Positions 11,480 through 22,199 of a stretch of 64,000 nt of DNA are shown here, piece by piece; the first letter of the stretch is position 1; every line of letters starts with the position of its first letter. The notes beneath the pieces are model-generated. The model was not told the origin of the DNA and did no database searches. It was given only the letters and a program-made list of their open reading frames with translations. A program made the position numbers and the translations under genes. This DNA is from Immersiella caudata (taxonomy: Eukaryota > Ascomycota > Sordariomycetes > Sordariales > Lasiosphaeriaceae), in the NCBI GenBank assembly GCA_030512335.1, contig JAULSU010000003.1, positions 1,426,001-1,490,000 on the forward strand, given 5' to 3'.

Positions 11480-12767
11480 TTAGATGCCCCTGTTGAAAAC
11501 AACTAGCCCGCCGTCTCCTCCCCTCCCGTGGAACTCAGGCTCGAGGCTATCGGCCTTGACCTTTTGTCGCTGCGGGAATGCTGCGAGCGCCAGGGGAAGC
11601 ACGGCATAGCTGACAGCAGTGATGAGGACGAGGTTGACGGGTGTGGTATAACGGGGGTTCTTGCGCAACCACTCGCCCCGCTGCAGACGAACGAGGAGCA
11701 GAGGCGGGATGATCATGATGGGAGAGCTGTTGAAGACGCGGCTGAAGGCCGTCTCGGCAACGGCCAGCGTGGCCGCCTTCTTGCTCTTCCCCAGGCTGGC
11801 CTCTTCGCGGCTGGTTTTGTCGTTGGCGGCCGAGCGCACAGGGAAGACGTCGATGCCGGTGCGAATCTCCTCGCCGCGCATGAGAAAAACGTTGAGGAAA
11901 CCGGCCGTGGCTACGGCGGCGAATGGGACGAGCCGGCCGAGGATTAGGCGCGTTGATGGCGAGACACTCTTAAGGCGGGGGACAACGCTGTTGAGTCCAA
12001 CAGCTACACCGCACGAGGCGCCGACAGCGAGGAAGTAAGACTGTGCGATCTTCGACCACGAGAGGGGGGAAGACTTGTTCGAGTTGGAGTAGTTGATGGC
12101 GACGTTGAGAGACTGGTTGGCCACTTGCCAAGCGATGGTGCCCCTGTTCTGTTTTGCCAGAGATTAGCTATCCGTGTCCCGTAAGCGCAAACAGCGAGGA
12201 GGCAATGGAACATACGCCGAGGCCGGGAGTCAACATGCCGGCTGTCACGACCAAGTTTGACAGGACGAAACAGGACATCCTGAAGGGCAGGAAGACCGGT
12301 TCACCAGTATCTATGGGCACGGATCTATAAGCGCAAGCCAGACAGCGCGACGTTATGCAGTCTAGCCGTACCTGGGTGCAAGGTAGAGTCGACAATCTTC
12401 TTTGCCTTCCACAGCTGTGGTGTCATCTCTATCGTCTCGCCTTGCTTGTACGAGATAAGAAGCTTCTTGGCTTGCTCGAGGCCGGTCTTTCCAACGAGAA
12501 GGGTGCTGGAGACGGCGAAAGTCAGCAATTGAGTTCTCCCTGATCCGTAGACCTCCTTCTCGTCACAATTGACAGCTAGAGCCATAACCACCAAGCCGCA
12601 GGGCCGCGATGCGGCGTGAATAGCTGCTTGTCTCTTCCAGCCCCCAGCCCAATATCTGCTCACCTTGGATCCGTCAGGCCAACCGTGTGTCGCACACGGC
12701 CCCAGTATGTTCCAAGATCATACTGCGACTCAGGAAGCGCTCTCGCGCCAGGCAGGGAGGCGGACAT
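11480..12767 (-). CDS. FSF1: Sideroflexin (mitochondrial amino-acid carrier)
   Basis: There are four exons: 12767-12664, 12505-12372, 12310-12216 and 12148-11480. The total is 1,002 nt, 333 aa, the usual family length. The protein starts MSASLPGARALPESQYDLGT and has the DPSTLL, WKAKKIVDSTLHPDTGE and FLPFRMSCFVLSN blocks of sideroflexins. HPDT is the family hallmark and is formed here across the exon 2/3 junction. Several hydrophobic segments fit a multi-pass inner-membrane protein. Animal sideroflexins import serine into mitochondria. Yeast Fsf1 is the presumed counterpart. The introns (158, 61 and 67 nt) all have GT..AG ends. It is transcribed away from the neighbouring MFS gene, with about 550 bp between the starts. 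Confidence 0.93.
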
Positions 12768-13318
12768 CGTAAACGGGTTGCCGCTCGGGATGCGCTCGCG
12801 TGTCGAGAAGAGGATTCTGGGGGAAGTAGTCCAACAGCTTGCCGATGCTCGGAAATATCGACAGTTGGCGCGTTTATCTATCGATTCCAGTCCTCACAGT
12901 GGAGTTCTCGGGCTTATCAGCAAGCAATTGGCCTTGGAAATTTGTGTCCCGCAAGGTGAAGCAGGCGGTGAGTCTACAATGTTGTTGTAACAGCACCGTA
13001 GTGAAGCGATGACTGGGTCCGACCTCGGGGTGCGGGGTGCAAAGCCGCTGCTACCCCCGGCCGGGCAGGGGTAAGACGCCGCTGTGGCTTTCTCGCCAAC
13101 CACCGTTAGTGCCCAATTGTAGAGGTAGCTTCTCCTGCACAAACGCATCATCCACGCCTTCCGTAGCACCCCACACCTGGTCCGGTGTTGAGCTTGTTTG
13201 CGACCGCCGACAAACAAATTGGGCTGCCAACAACACCGGCCATGTAACATACTTAAGTCGCCCATCAACGTGTCAAACTCCTGGGATTCTTTCGAATCAG
13301 ATCGCTAGACGCGCAGCA
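12768..13318. promoter_or_regulatory. Divergent promoter region, sideroflexin / MFS transporter
   Basis: This is the 551-bp interval between two start codons facing away from each other, so it must hold both 5' leaders and promoters. I see no clear TATA box or named binding site. Confidence 0.5.
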
Positions 13319-15210
13319 ATGGCGCAACCAAGCCGAGCTCAGCGGCTGATGCGCTACCTGCCGTTCGCGGCTTCGACGACACCCCTCCACGCGTTGACGT
13401 ATCTTCTCGGAATCTCGCTCTTCAGCATATCCTTCCTCGTGTTTCTCAACAGCAGCGTCTCGTTCGTCATCACTAACCTCATAGGCGTCAAGGACGGTGT
13501 AGGAGATATTGTTGGGACCCTTGGGTTCGTTGATGAGATCGTTGCCCTCATCGCATGCCCGATCTGGGGTCTTGTATCGGACCGCAGCGGAGTGCGCTAT
13601 GTCGCCGTCTTGGGATACGCCATTATCGGCCTTTCGCTGTTCCTGTTTGTCCAGGCGCGCAATGTGTATCCCCAGTTGCTCCTGGCACGCATCTTCTTTG
13701 CCGTGGGGGCCACAGCATCGTAGGTTCTCCCGGTGACGGAAGGCCCGGCGCATGGAGGCTAACGTAGACTTTTGCAATGCGCAGGGCGACGATGGTCACG
13801 GCGATTCTCCCTTCTCTCACGGACGAGAGCGGTCCGGCTGCCGAGACGATTCCTAAGCCGGCCACACCCAGGGCGAGCCTGGCGCTCTCGGTTGATTCGG
13901 AGGTTACCATCACACCCGAGCGCTTCCGTAATAGCAGCATAACCAACGGCACGGACTCTGAAGCCGGAAGTACGACAGGGAAAACAGACTCCAAGGGCAA
14001 GCCGTCGGCTCTAGCGGGCTTTGTTGGGCTGTTTACCGGGTGCGGCGCATTGGTTGCTCTGACGCTCTTCCTGCCGCTTCCCTCACGATTCGCGCACCGC
14101 GAAGGCGTCACTGTGGCGCAATCCGTCCAGTATAGTTTCTACGCAGTAGGCACAGTTTCACTGTTTGTTGCCGTTTTCGTCTTCTTTGGCCTACGGGGAC
14201 TGCAAGGCGAAGAGGGGAAGGGATTCCGAATGCTATTTGGCCTGCGTGGGACGACGCCTGATGGTTCGGCCTCTAGGCATTCAGCTCTTCCCAAAAACGT
14301 GAGTTTGATAGGATGGTATCGATATTTTCAGGCCACTGACATCCTCCAGAAAATCGTCCCGTACTGGCATCTGCTCAAAGATTCAGTCCGACTCGGCTTC
14401 AGAGACTCGGACATTGCGCTAGGCTATCTCGGCGGATTTGTCGCGCGAGCCTCAACTGTTGCCATCTCCTTGTTTATGCCATTATATGTGAACACCTTCT
14501 TCATGGACAATGGATACTGCAAGGGATCACCAAACGATCCGTCGGACAAGCTCAAGGAAGAGTGCCGCAAGGCTTACATCCTATCGGCCATCCTCACCGG
14601 TGTTGCCCAGTTGATGGGCCTTCTCTGCGCGCCTGTGTTCGGATACCTCGGCAGTCGTGCAAGCAAGGTGAACTACCCGATAGTCGTCGCCACGACGTTT
14701 GGGGTCATCGGCTATATCGCCTTTCCCATGCTGAAGAGTCCCGAGTTCAGCGATAAGGAGGGTCGAGGCGGCACCCCAGCTGTGTTCTTGCTCGCAGCAC
14801 TGATCGGCATCAGCCAGATTGGCGCCATCGTCGGCAGTTTGGGCTCGCTCGGTCGAGGTGTACTCAAGGTGGACGTGGTCAATGTCCTCACTTTACCGAG
14901 CGGTGACCAAGAGACGTTGATTGAACCTGCCGATGGGGAACGCGACACAGCACCGCTCCTGGAAAACAACGAGGCATTGCCTGAAGATACTGTTTCGAGA
15001 GTTCGGCTCAAGGGCTCGGTCGCGGGCGTGTACTCATGGTGTGGCGGCGCAGCAATCCTTTTGCTTACAAAGTTGGGAGGTTATTTGTTTGATAAGTGGT
15101 CGAACGGAGCACCGTTCTACATGATGGCGGTGTTCAACGGTATATTGTTGGCGGCAAGCGTGGCCATCGACATCGGGAAAACTACTAGGGGTAGAATCGC
15201 ACTTCGGTGA
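13319..15210 (+). CDS. Major facilitator superfamily transporter
   Basis: Two exons, 13319-13719 and 13785-15210, are joined across a 65-nt intron (GTAGGT..GCAG) within the third membrane-segment region, giving ...AVGATASATMVTAIL.... The total is 1,827 nt, 608 aa. The start was taken at MAQPSRAQRL because codons upstream in the same open frame look like leader. The pattern GLVSDRSGVRYVAVLGYAII matches the MFS loop 2-3 signature (G-x3-D-R-x-G-R/V). Residues about 134-200 form a large soluble insert rich in Ser and Thr. A second one follows about residue 480. Roughly twelve hydrophobic segments are present. MFS carriers exchange small solutes across membranes. Neither substrate nor cell location can be read from the sequence. 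Confidence 0.88.
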
Positions 15211-15424
15211 CGGCGAAGCAGCAATACATGAACCGAGACAAGTGTAAATGGGGCAAACCAAAAAAAAAAACTTAGGGGATTATTTAGCGAATATTTATCA
15301 TTTTAAAAAACTACCCAACGGTGTTGGCTTTACTGACAGGGCCGATGATGGACCAGCATTCATCTCCCTCTCAGGGTGCGCTTGGCTCAACAACCGACAC
15401 CCCTCTACTTACCCTCAGGTCAAC
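15211..15424. other. 3' end interval between convergent genes
   Basis: A/T-rich sequence with an A10 run near 15261-15270 follows the MFS stop and probably contains its 3' UTR and polyadenylation region. Confidence 0.4.
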
Positions 15425-15889
15425 TCAGACGATCAAACACCAGCTTTTCCGCGTGCTGTTCTCTTCAAACGGCGGAAACGAGTGATAGTTACGGGACCCG
15501 AGCGGCTCGGACGCGACTGATGAGGTGTCATCTTCATCATTGTCTTCGTATTCTTCAAGCTCCCGAGTCTCCTCAGCATCCTCAAGTCTAAGCGCTCTCC
15601 CCTCCCTTCGTCTGTCAGCATCATCTCTCGTAGCCACAGCCGCAATACTAGCATACGAATCCCTAGGAGCAGGACTCGTCTCTCCAATACCCCGACCCCT
15701 TTCCACAGCCATCTCAGTCACATTTACCTTATCAACCCCAGCACTTACCTTCTCCTTCCCCTTGTCATCCCCACTTCCTCGTCGGAAAGGGGGGGATTCA
15801 CAAAACCTCTTCGATCCCTGGTATCCCGATCCTCCCCATCTGCGGTTGCAGATGAGGAAGTATCTTGTCTCTACTCTTTGTTTCGGCAT
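15425..15889 (-). CDS. Acidic protein or exon ending in a CaaX-like box (unrecognised)
   Basis: This ATG-initiated minus-strand frame of 154 codons ends KSWCLIV then TGA. Cys-Leu-Ile-Val is a C-terminal CaaX pattern, which in eukaryotes can direct farnesylation or geranylgeranylation. The second half is highly charged and acidic (EETRELEEYEDNDEDD) and rich in Ser and Glu, so it looks disordered. The first part has two Cys and an aromatic/basic mix (YFLICNRRWGG). It may be the last exon of a longer gene. Upstream on the same strand are a Thr/Pro-rich frame (15871-16158) and a 50-codon ATG frame (16143-16295, starting MSLFLTNVDSVYGDGGIFNF), but I could not connect them with consensus introns. 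No family is recognised. Confidence 0.4.
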   Translation of the reverse strand: MPKQRVETRYFLICNRRWGGSGYQGSKRFCESPPFRRGSGDDKGKEKVSAGVDKVNVTEMAVERGRGIGETSPAPRDSYASIAAVATRDDADRRREGRALRLEDAEETRELEEYEDNDEDDTSSVASEPLGSRNYHSFPPFEENSTRKSWCLIV

Positions 15890-16980
15890 AACCGCTGAGG
15901 GTCTTGGAAAAGGGAATGAGAGAAGGGGGAGGCTGACACGAGGAGGTGTGCGTGCAGCAGAGGGTGCGGAGCTGGGTGAGGCAGGGTTGAAGGTGAAGAG
16001 GGGTTGAAGGTGGTCAGGGGGTTAAAGGTTGTGATTATGGGAGGATCGGGGGATGAGTAGAATGGGTAGGTGGTGGTAGTGGTGGTGGTCCCCCGGATGG
16101 GGGTGGAAGGGGCTGAGGGGGCCATGGTTGTTGTACTTGCCTTTAGGATGGGATACAAGGGGTTTCGCCGTCGGATCGGTGGGACGCCGACTCCAGTGAC
16201 GGTGATGACATAAGATCAAGGATATCGGAAAACGTGAAGTTGAATATGCCACCATCACCGTAAACGGAGTCCACATTGGTCAAGAACAAAGACATGTCCC
16301 CAGTTCAATAGCCCTATCAACAGACTATTCAAGTTGGACACCCGCAGAACAAAGAGTATTTTGGCAAGTCACAACAGAAGGTAGGCCCTGTTAGCCTTCT
16401 GTTTTTTCGGGACCAGATGTCGGTGGTCTCTTGGTCTGCATATGCAGATATGTCTTGCAGACTGCATTGGTCACCCCGTGGGGGTCGGAAGAACGCACAC
16501 CGTTAGCTCACCAGACTTACACTCTCTAGACCCACGCCGAGGGGCAACACCAGCAGAAGAAGATCCAGCATGTTTTGCGACAGAACCCGAGTCTACCAGT
16601 ACAGAGATGTCAAAATAAGATGACCACCCCCGAAGCCAATGAACCGATTTTGTTTTCCCCGCCACAAGCCAGCAGCAAGCCATTTTTGGGAACACATACT
16701 CACAGGCACCGGCAAAGAAGAACACCGTTTCTTGTGACATGAAATTGGAATAGACTGATGAACCCATTTTCTCTTGCTTTTCTGCAAACCCGAGGCCAAC
16801 AGAGACGCTGAAAGCTGCGTGCCGCTGACATATGAACGCATGCCCAAATACCTACCGCATGCTGGCTAACTTTTGCCCCGAATTGACCATTACCACTCTT
16901 CCTTCAAGCGTGAAGACTCGAGGAACGATGCGAGACCACGGCTGAAGTGCCGAGTCTCATTGCGCTGATCAAATGCGCAT
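15890..16980. other. Region between the CaaX-ending ORF and STM1; possible upstream exons
   Basis: This interval may hold further minus-strand exons of the gene ending at 15425, and it holds the 3' UTR of STM1 at its right end. Frames seen are Thr/Pro low-complexity or chance ORFs. Confidence 0.4.
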
Positions 16981-18368
16981 CTATTTGCTGCCGAGGCTGG
17001 GGAAGGCCGACTCGTCGCTGGTGTTCACAGGAGCACGGCCCTCCTGGGGGCGGGCAGCGCCGCGTCCACCGCGGAACTCGCCACGGGGAGCACCACGGCC
17101 GCGTCCACGGGAACCATCGCCGCGGGCACTGCCGCGACCGCCACGGCCACCGCGGGTGGTGCGCTCAGGCTCGATGTAACGGTTCTCGAGCTCGACGAGC
17201 TGCTTGACCTTGCGCTCACGCTCGCGCTTGGCCTTGCCACCGATGCCGGCAAAGTAGTCCTCATCCTCATCCTTGACGAGGGGCTTGGCGCCAGCCCACT
17301 TCTTGTTCTCCTTGACGCCCTCGTTGGCCTTGCGGAGGGCGATGCTGGCCTCAGCCTCAAGAGCGAGCTTCTTCTCAGCCTGCTGGGCGAGGTACTGGTC
17401 GAGGGTGATGTGCTTATCCTCCTCTTCCTCCTCCTCAGCCTTCTCGTCGGCGGCAGCATCCTGCTTCTGCTCGGACTGGGCGATATCCTCGCCGGCCTGC
17501 TCGTCCTTGAGCTCAGCAGCGCCTTCAGTGGCGCCCCATCCTTGAGCGGTCTGCTTCTCAGTGTCGCTGCTAGTTATTAGACTTCCATCTCAAAAACTCA
17601 ACGGGACGATTGGTCTCACGTTATGCCAGTCTTGCTGTGGCGATCATCCTGAGTGCGAGGGTGTCTGCCTCCACGGCCTGCGAGATGTTGTGAGTGACCG
17701 CACGACACAGCAAAGTTTAAGCTCAGGACTTACTACCACGGCCGCGAGCACCATAGCCGCCGCGGGGACCGCCACGGCTGGACTCTTCCGTGGGCTTACC
17801 ACGGTTACGGTCGCTACCAGCATTGCGATCACGGAAAGCTGTGCGCGGATCATCGTTAGCAAGATGCATTGCATCACCCTTGAGCTGTCAAGATGACGAC
17901 CTACCAGCCTCGTTACCGCTTGCGCCTCCGATACGACGAGTGCCAGTCTGGGCACCAGCCTTGGCGGGAGCGGCGCCGTCGGCGTTGCGCTTGGTGGTAT
18001 GGGTAGATGTCTTCTCGACAGTCTTCACCGGGGCGGCGGGACTATCAGAGTCACCCTCGACATCATTGCCTGCAGTTCCCGCGCGTCAGTATTCCAGGTC
18101 CATTGATTCCCAACCACCGCTGTCAACAATTTTTCGTCGGGAGTCTGTGGTTGGTGGGCAACGAACCGAGGAGATCGAACAGATTCTGTAGGCAAGCGAC
18201 GAGTCAGCCATCATTCCTGGGTCCAAGCAAGGGGGCGAAATGTCTCCAGTCAATCGCATCACTTCGCGATTGAGCTTGCAAGAAGCTCCAACGGGTCGCT
18301 CGAGCCAAACAAATTCGGTTGGGCAGGAGCCCGGGAGGCGGTAAACGCACCTTTGAGGCGACAGACAT
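16981..18368 (-). CDS. STM1: Stm1-like ribosome- and telomere-associated protein (HABP4/PAI-RBP1 family)
   Basis: There are six exons: 18368-18351, 18185-18167, 18069-17905, 17838-17734, 17677-17620 and 17569-16981. The total is 954 nt, 317 aa. The first two coding exons are 18 and 19 nt and together give MSVASKNLFDLLG, the typical Stm1 start. The middle contains RIGGASGNEAAFRDRNAG and then the HABP4/PAI-RBP1 block with KQTAQGWGATEGAAEL and ITLDQYLAQQ. The C-terminal part is RGG-rich (GGRGGRGSARGDGSRGRGRG) and ends AFPSLGSK. Stm1 clamps idle 80S ribosomes during starvation, aids recovery, and binds G-quadruplex nucleic acid. All introns have GT..AG ends, and every junction falls in frame. The many RGG repeats predict arginine methylation and RNA binding. 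Confidence 0.93.
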
Positions 18369-20729
18369 CTTGTCGCCGGTTTTTATCGCCCTTCAAGGCG
18401 TGAGTTGTTGAGGCGACCAAAAGCTCCGGAGAGGGTGACGGGAAGAGAAAATAGACCGGAAGAAACACCTAGCAGAGCATGCCCGGGTGCGAAAATGCGA
18501 TTCTTCCTGGTGCTCCGGCGACGATCACGACAATTTCGCTGGTTGGTCGTGTCAACGGCGAAAGTTTTGAGATTTCACTGGATGGGCCCAATTCCTTCAG
18601 GGAAGGTAAAGCACGGATCACCTGCGCCCCACCCAACAGCGCCGCTGTTGCTTAGCCGACGTTTTTCCTTTTTGGAAATTTCAGTGCGCTCGAGGTTATT
18701 CTTTAGGGCTATCCGTCTTGACTGCAGATGTCACGAACGATTTGCAATGCAACCGCCCGTTGAAAGGGCCCCGGGCTCTCGCGCCGGAAGCGAACTTCGA
18801 CAAGCATGACGCAACCCGCAAAAAAAACTGTCGACAAAGAAGCAAATGGGATCCAGGAGCCGTTACCAGGCGTCTATGTCAAAAATACGGAAGAAGATGA
18901 GTTTCATCGCACAGACAGCACCAGCTGACAGCTCACGGAATTATCCGTGCCAGCTCCACACTTGCAACGCGCCGCGAGAAACCGCTGGAAGCAGAACATG
19001 GATCGTAGTAAATTGAAATGACCAGTACCATATGTGAAGCCTCAGGAAGAAAATGAATTTGCTTAATTTCGTGAAATAAAACGGCTCTCAAGCGGCTTCG
19101 GCCGTCTAAGCAGTTGTTGGAATTCAATTGGGGTGGACGGGAGCTCAGGTGAAGAACCCCCAATCGGCCCCATACACCGGCGGACTTCTGAGTCCTTAGA
19201 AGAGTCCCGTTCCCGAGTTAGGCCTTGTCAGGAACCGCCGAATGGCAGGCAGCGATCACCTCAATATTTCATTTATGAATCAGGGCTTACAGCTATGCAT
19301 GAACATAACAAAACACTACAAACACCAGAACCCAGTTTCATGGAAAAGGGGATGTAAAAATGACCACCTCCCTGCCATGTATCTAAGAGTCCTACTCATA
19401 TTAGTAGGCACTACTTGTAAGGTTTCGGCCATCCTTCGGTGCGATCTAGAACTACTAGTTTTCAAATTGCTCCTCAACGAGAATGGAAGACAGCTTGAAG
19501 CTTGGGCTACGGGGCCAGTTCAGGTTTAAACCGCATTACTAGCAATCATGTGACAGCCTATTGGTGCAAGACCAACTGAAGTAATGAAAGCTGATACATT
19601 TACATTGTATCCTGAGCCTGCGGGGGTGAATACCCAACCAACTCGCTATGTCTTTTGTACTCGGCAAGGTGTTTGCAGCTATTGAAAGATGTGGATCAGG
19701 AGATCTGATCCTGAGACCAAGCCCAAGTAGAAGATGGAAGTCTCAGGCCATATCACAAACCACGGGGTGTTCGAGGTCAACCCGAAGTACATCATTGATT
19801 TTTGAACATGTACGACGTGCTATATAGTATCAACGCGAACTCGCCAACACCTTCGTCGTGTGCGAACCAAAGAAAACAAATCACCTACCTCGCTGCTGCT
19901 CCATCACTGGCGCTCCTCGACTACTCTCCGAGCTGTCTAGCGTTCGGTCTATCTGCATCGTCCAGTCCGAAATCTGACACCATACATGATCCGCAGGCTA
20001 CCAAGGAAAAGAGTAATGAAAAAGACGAAAAAAAACGCATCACAGGTAGCATTGCCATTTCCGCCGCCGGTAAGTATACGTTATGGAGGAAACGTCCGGT
20101 ACAGAATGCAAAGTCCGAGACTGACACAACTCCCTTTCAACAGAGAACCTGGAAAGGTATTTACAGGAGAGGAAAAGACGACTCCCAATGAGAATGAAAT
20201 AGCGGGGGTTTACCAGAATGATCCCCCTCGTGTTGCATTATGTGGCCGGATTGCCCATACTTTGTGGTTTCTGTTCTCTCCATGCCGCTCCCGTGGCGAA
20301 ATCCTCCTTCAAAAACAAAACTTTTGTGTGATCCTTGCTCATAATCGTAGCCCAGACATATACAGAGCAACAAGCCAAATAAGCCACCCTCTACCGCGGG
20401 GTATATCCTTCTCGAAAGAGACTTGATCGAAAACCTTCAGGGGTGGCCGTAATAAGAGATGAGAGACTTGGTATCGTGATGGTTTCGCCGTCCCAATGCG
20501 TGAGACAATAATTAGTGGTGACCTTCCCCATGAGCCACCATGCGACCTATCCAATGCAAATGCTTCCGGGGTATCTCGAGTGCTTTTTTTCGCCGATTGT
20601 TTTCCGGAATGCCAACAAAAAAACCAACCAAAATAAAAACCAAATAGACCAAACCCCGCCACTTCCGCGCATCGGCGCGAACTGTCGCCGTGGGTTATCT
20701 GAGTGGGCTCAGATAAAATATGACAGCAG
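18369..20729. other. Upstream of STM1 / downstream of bZIP gene; relatively A/T-rich, no gene
   Basis: The first few hundred bases should be the STM1 promoter and leader. From about 19,200 to 20,100 the DNA is richer in A and T than its neighbours and has no convincing frame. The segment near 20,730 should be the 3' UTR of the bZIP gene. No repeats or RNA genes were recognised. Confidence 0.5.
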
Positions 20730-22199
20730 TCATCTCATGTTGCTCGTGTCAAAGGAGAACTGTGTCGGAAATGCCATGCTTGCGCTCAAACCAAAGGGGT
20801 CGAAATCGTACTGTGGATCGAGCAGCTGGGTCATCGATGGGTAGGTAGGGTGCTGCGAGTGAGGGGCACTGTCTATTGGAGATTGCCCGGTGACCTGGTG
20901 ACCACCAGGAGGCCCAATCGTCACAGGAGACGAGAGGGACATCGATTGCGGCTCGCTTGTGTAGGCCGGGCCGGGATATGGACCGGGTCCGGGGGTGTCG
21001 GGAGGATCTGCGGGATCGTCCATCATATCGGCTGCGGCATCGTACTCCTGTTCTGTACTCAAGTATTAAGCCTAGGACGGGCAAAGTTCTATAAAAGGGG
21101 TGGGGAGGGGGGAAAAGAAAACGGGTCAGCTTGCCGAGTTGGTCAATGTGGCTCTGGAAGGAAGGCGTCGGGTAGAACGGAGCCGCAGTACCCGGGACGA
21201 CTCCTCTTGCGTGGGCGACCCCTTGTTGGAGCGCGGCCATCTGCATCTGACGTTGGCCCGGCATGTTGGACAAGGCATGTGGAGTTGGCGGCGCTTTCAT
21301 CGATGTCGATGTCGGCATGGTGGGCCGGATGGACGCCGATAGGTGGTCCGAGCTAGCCGGCGACGCTCCATGCTGGGAGCCGTAGGACGTCGTTGCCGCC
21401 GGCGAGGCGGAGTGGGAGGACGGAGTGGGTCGGCTCTTGGGTGAAGTCGCGGACGAGTGAGCATGAAGTGGAGGCGGTAGTGGGGACACGATGCCCGGTT
21501 CGAGCTTCGGCGCAATGCTTGAGTTGGACCGGCGAGCATGGTGCCGGTTGAGGATGGCTCGTTGAATGGGCGGAGGCTGCACAAGGTTCTGAGGCATATG
21601 TGTAGGACCGAGGCTTGGGCTACCAGTCTTGGCGCGAAGCTCAGCCTGGACGTCGATACCTGTCATGGCATGTCAGCAATACGGAAAAGCTTGATGGGTG
21701 GCGTCTGCAAATACCCTTCTCGAGGAGAATGCGCTCAAGCAGCGAGTTCTTGTAACGGAGCATCAAACACTCGTCGGCAGCATGGCGATGGGCGGCTTGG
21801 AGGTTTGCCAAGTTCTGCTCGTGGGTGCGGATAGCCTCCTCGAGCTGCTTGATGTACTCGGTTCGCCTTTCCCGGAATGCCGCCTGGGCCTGCCGATTCC
21901 TCTGCTTCCTTTCCTCTGATGTCGCATAGATCTGCACAAGCTGTCAGATGGTGGCGCCAACACAACGCGATCTTGGGTCGTGCATGAAAAAGTTTAAATT
22001 CCATGACAAGACGGGATGATGCGCATATCGATCGGGATGAACATACCGGCTTGCGGCCGCCCTTCCGCTTGGGCTGCTGGTTTTCTTGGGTAGTAGTGAC
22101 CGGGGGGGCCTCTCCTTCGGGGCTCGACCCCATCGAGTCCTCGCTGTCCCGGTCGTCCTTGGTAGGGTCCTGCTTATCGACCGACATCTTCTCTGACAT
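20730..22199 (-). CDS. bZIP transcription factor
   Basis: There are four exons: 22199-22047, 21931-21715, 21659-21135 and 21052-20730. The total is 1,218 nt, 405 aa. The basic region is at residues 59-74 (RKQRNRQAQAAFRERR), with the Q-A-x-x-F-R pattern of fungal Yap-like bZIPs, followed by a zipper from about residue 81 (YIKQLEEAI ... RILLEKG). The basic region is split from its N-terminal KRKGGRKP by an intron. After the zipper come IDVQAELRAKTGSP, a Ser/Pro/Thr-rich middle and an acidic patch (EYDAAADMMDDPAD). The last intron appears to use a GC donor (21134-21133). A GT donor 12 nt downstream also keeps frame. It is nuclear and probably a dimer. Its targets are unknown. The long gene-free upstream region fits a heavily regulated gene. 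Confidence 0.9.
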
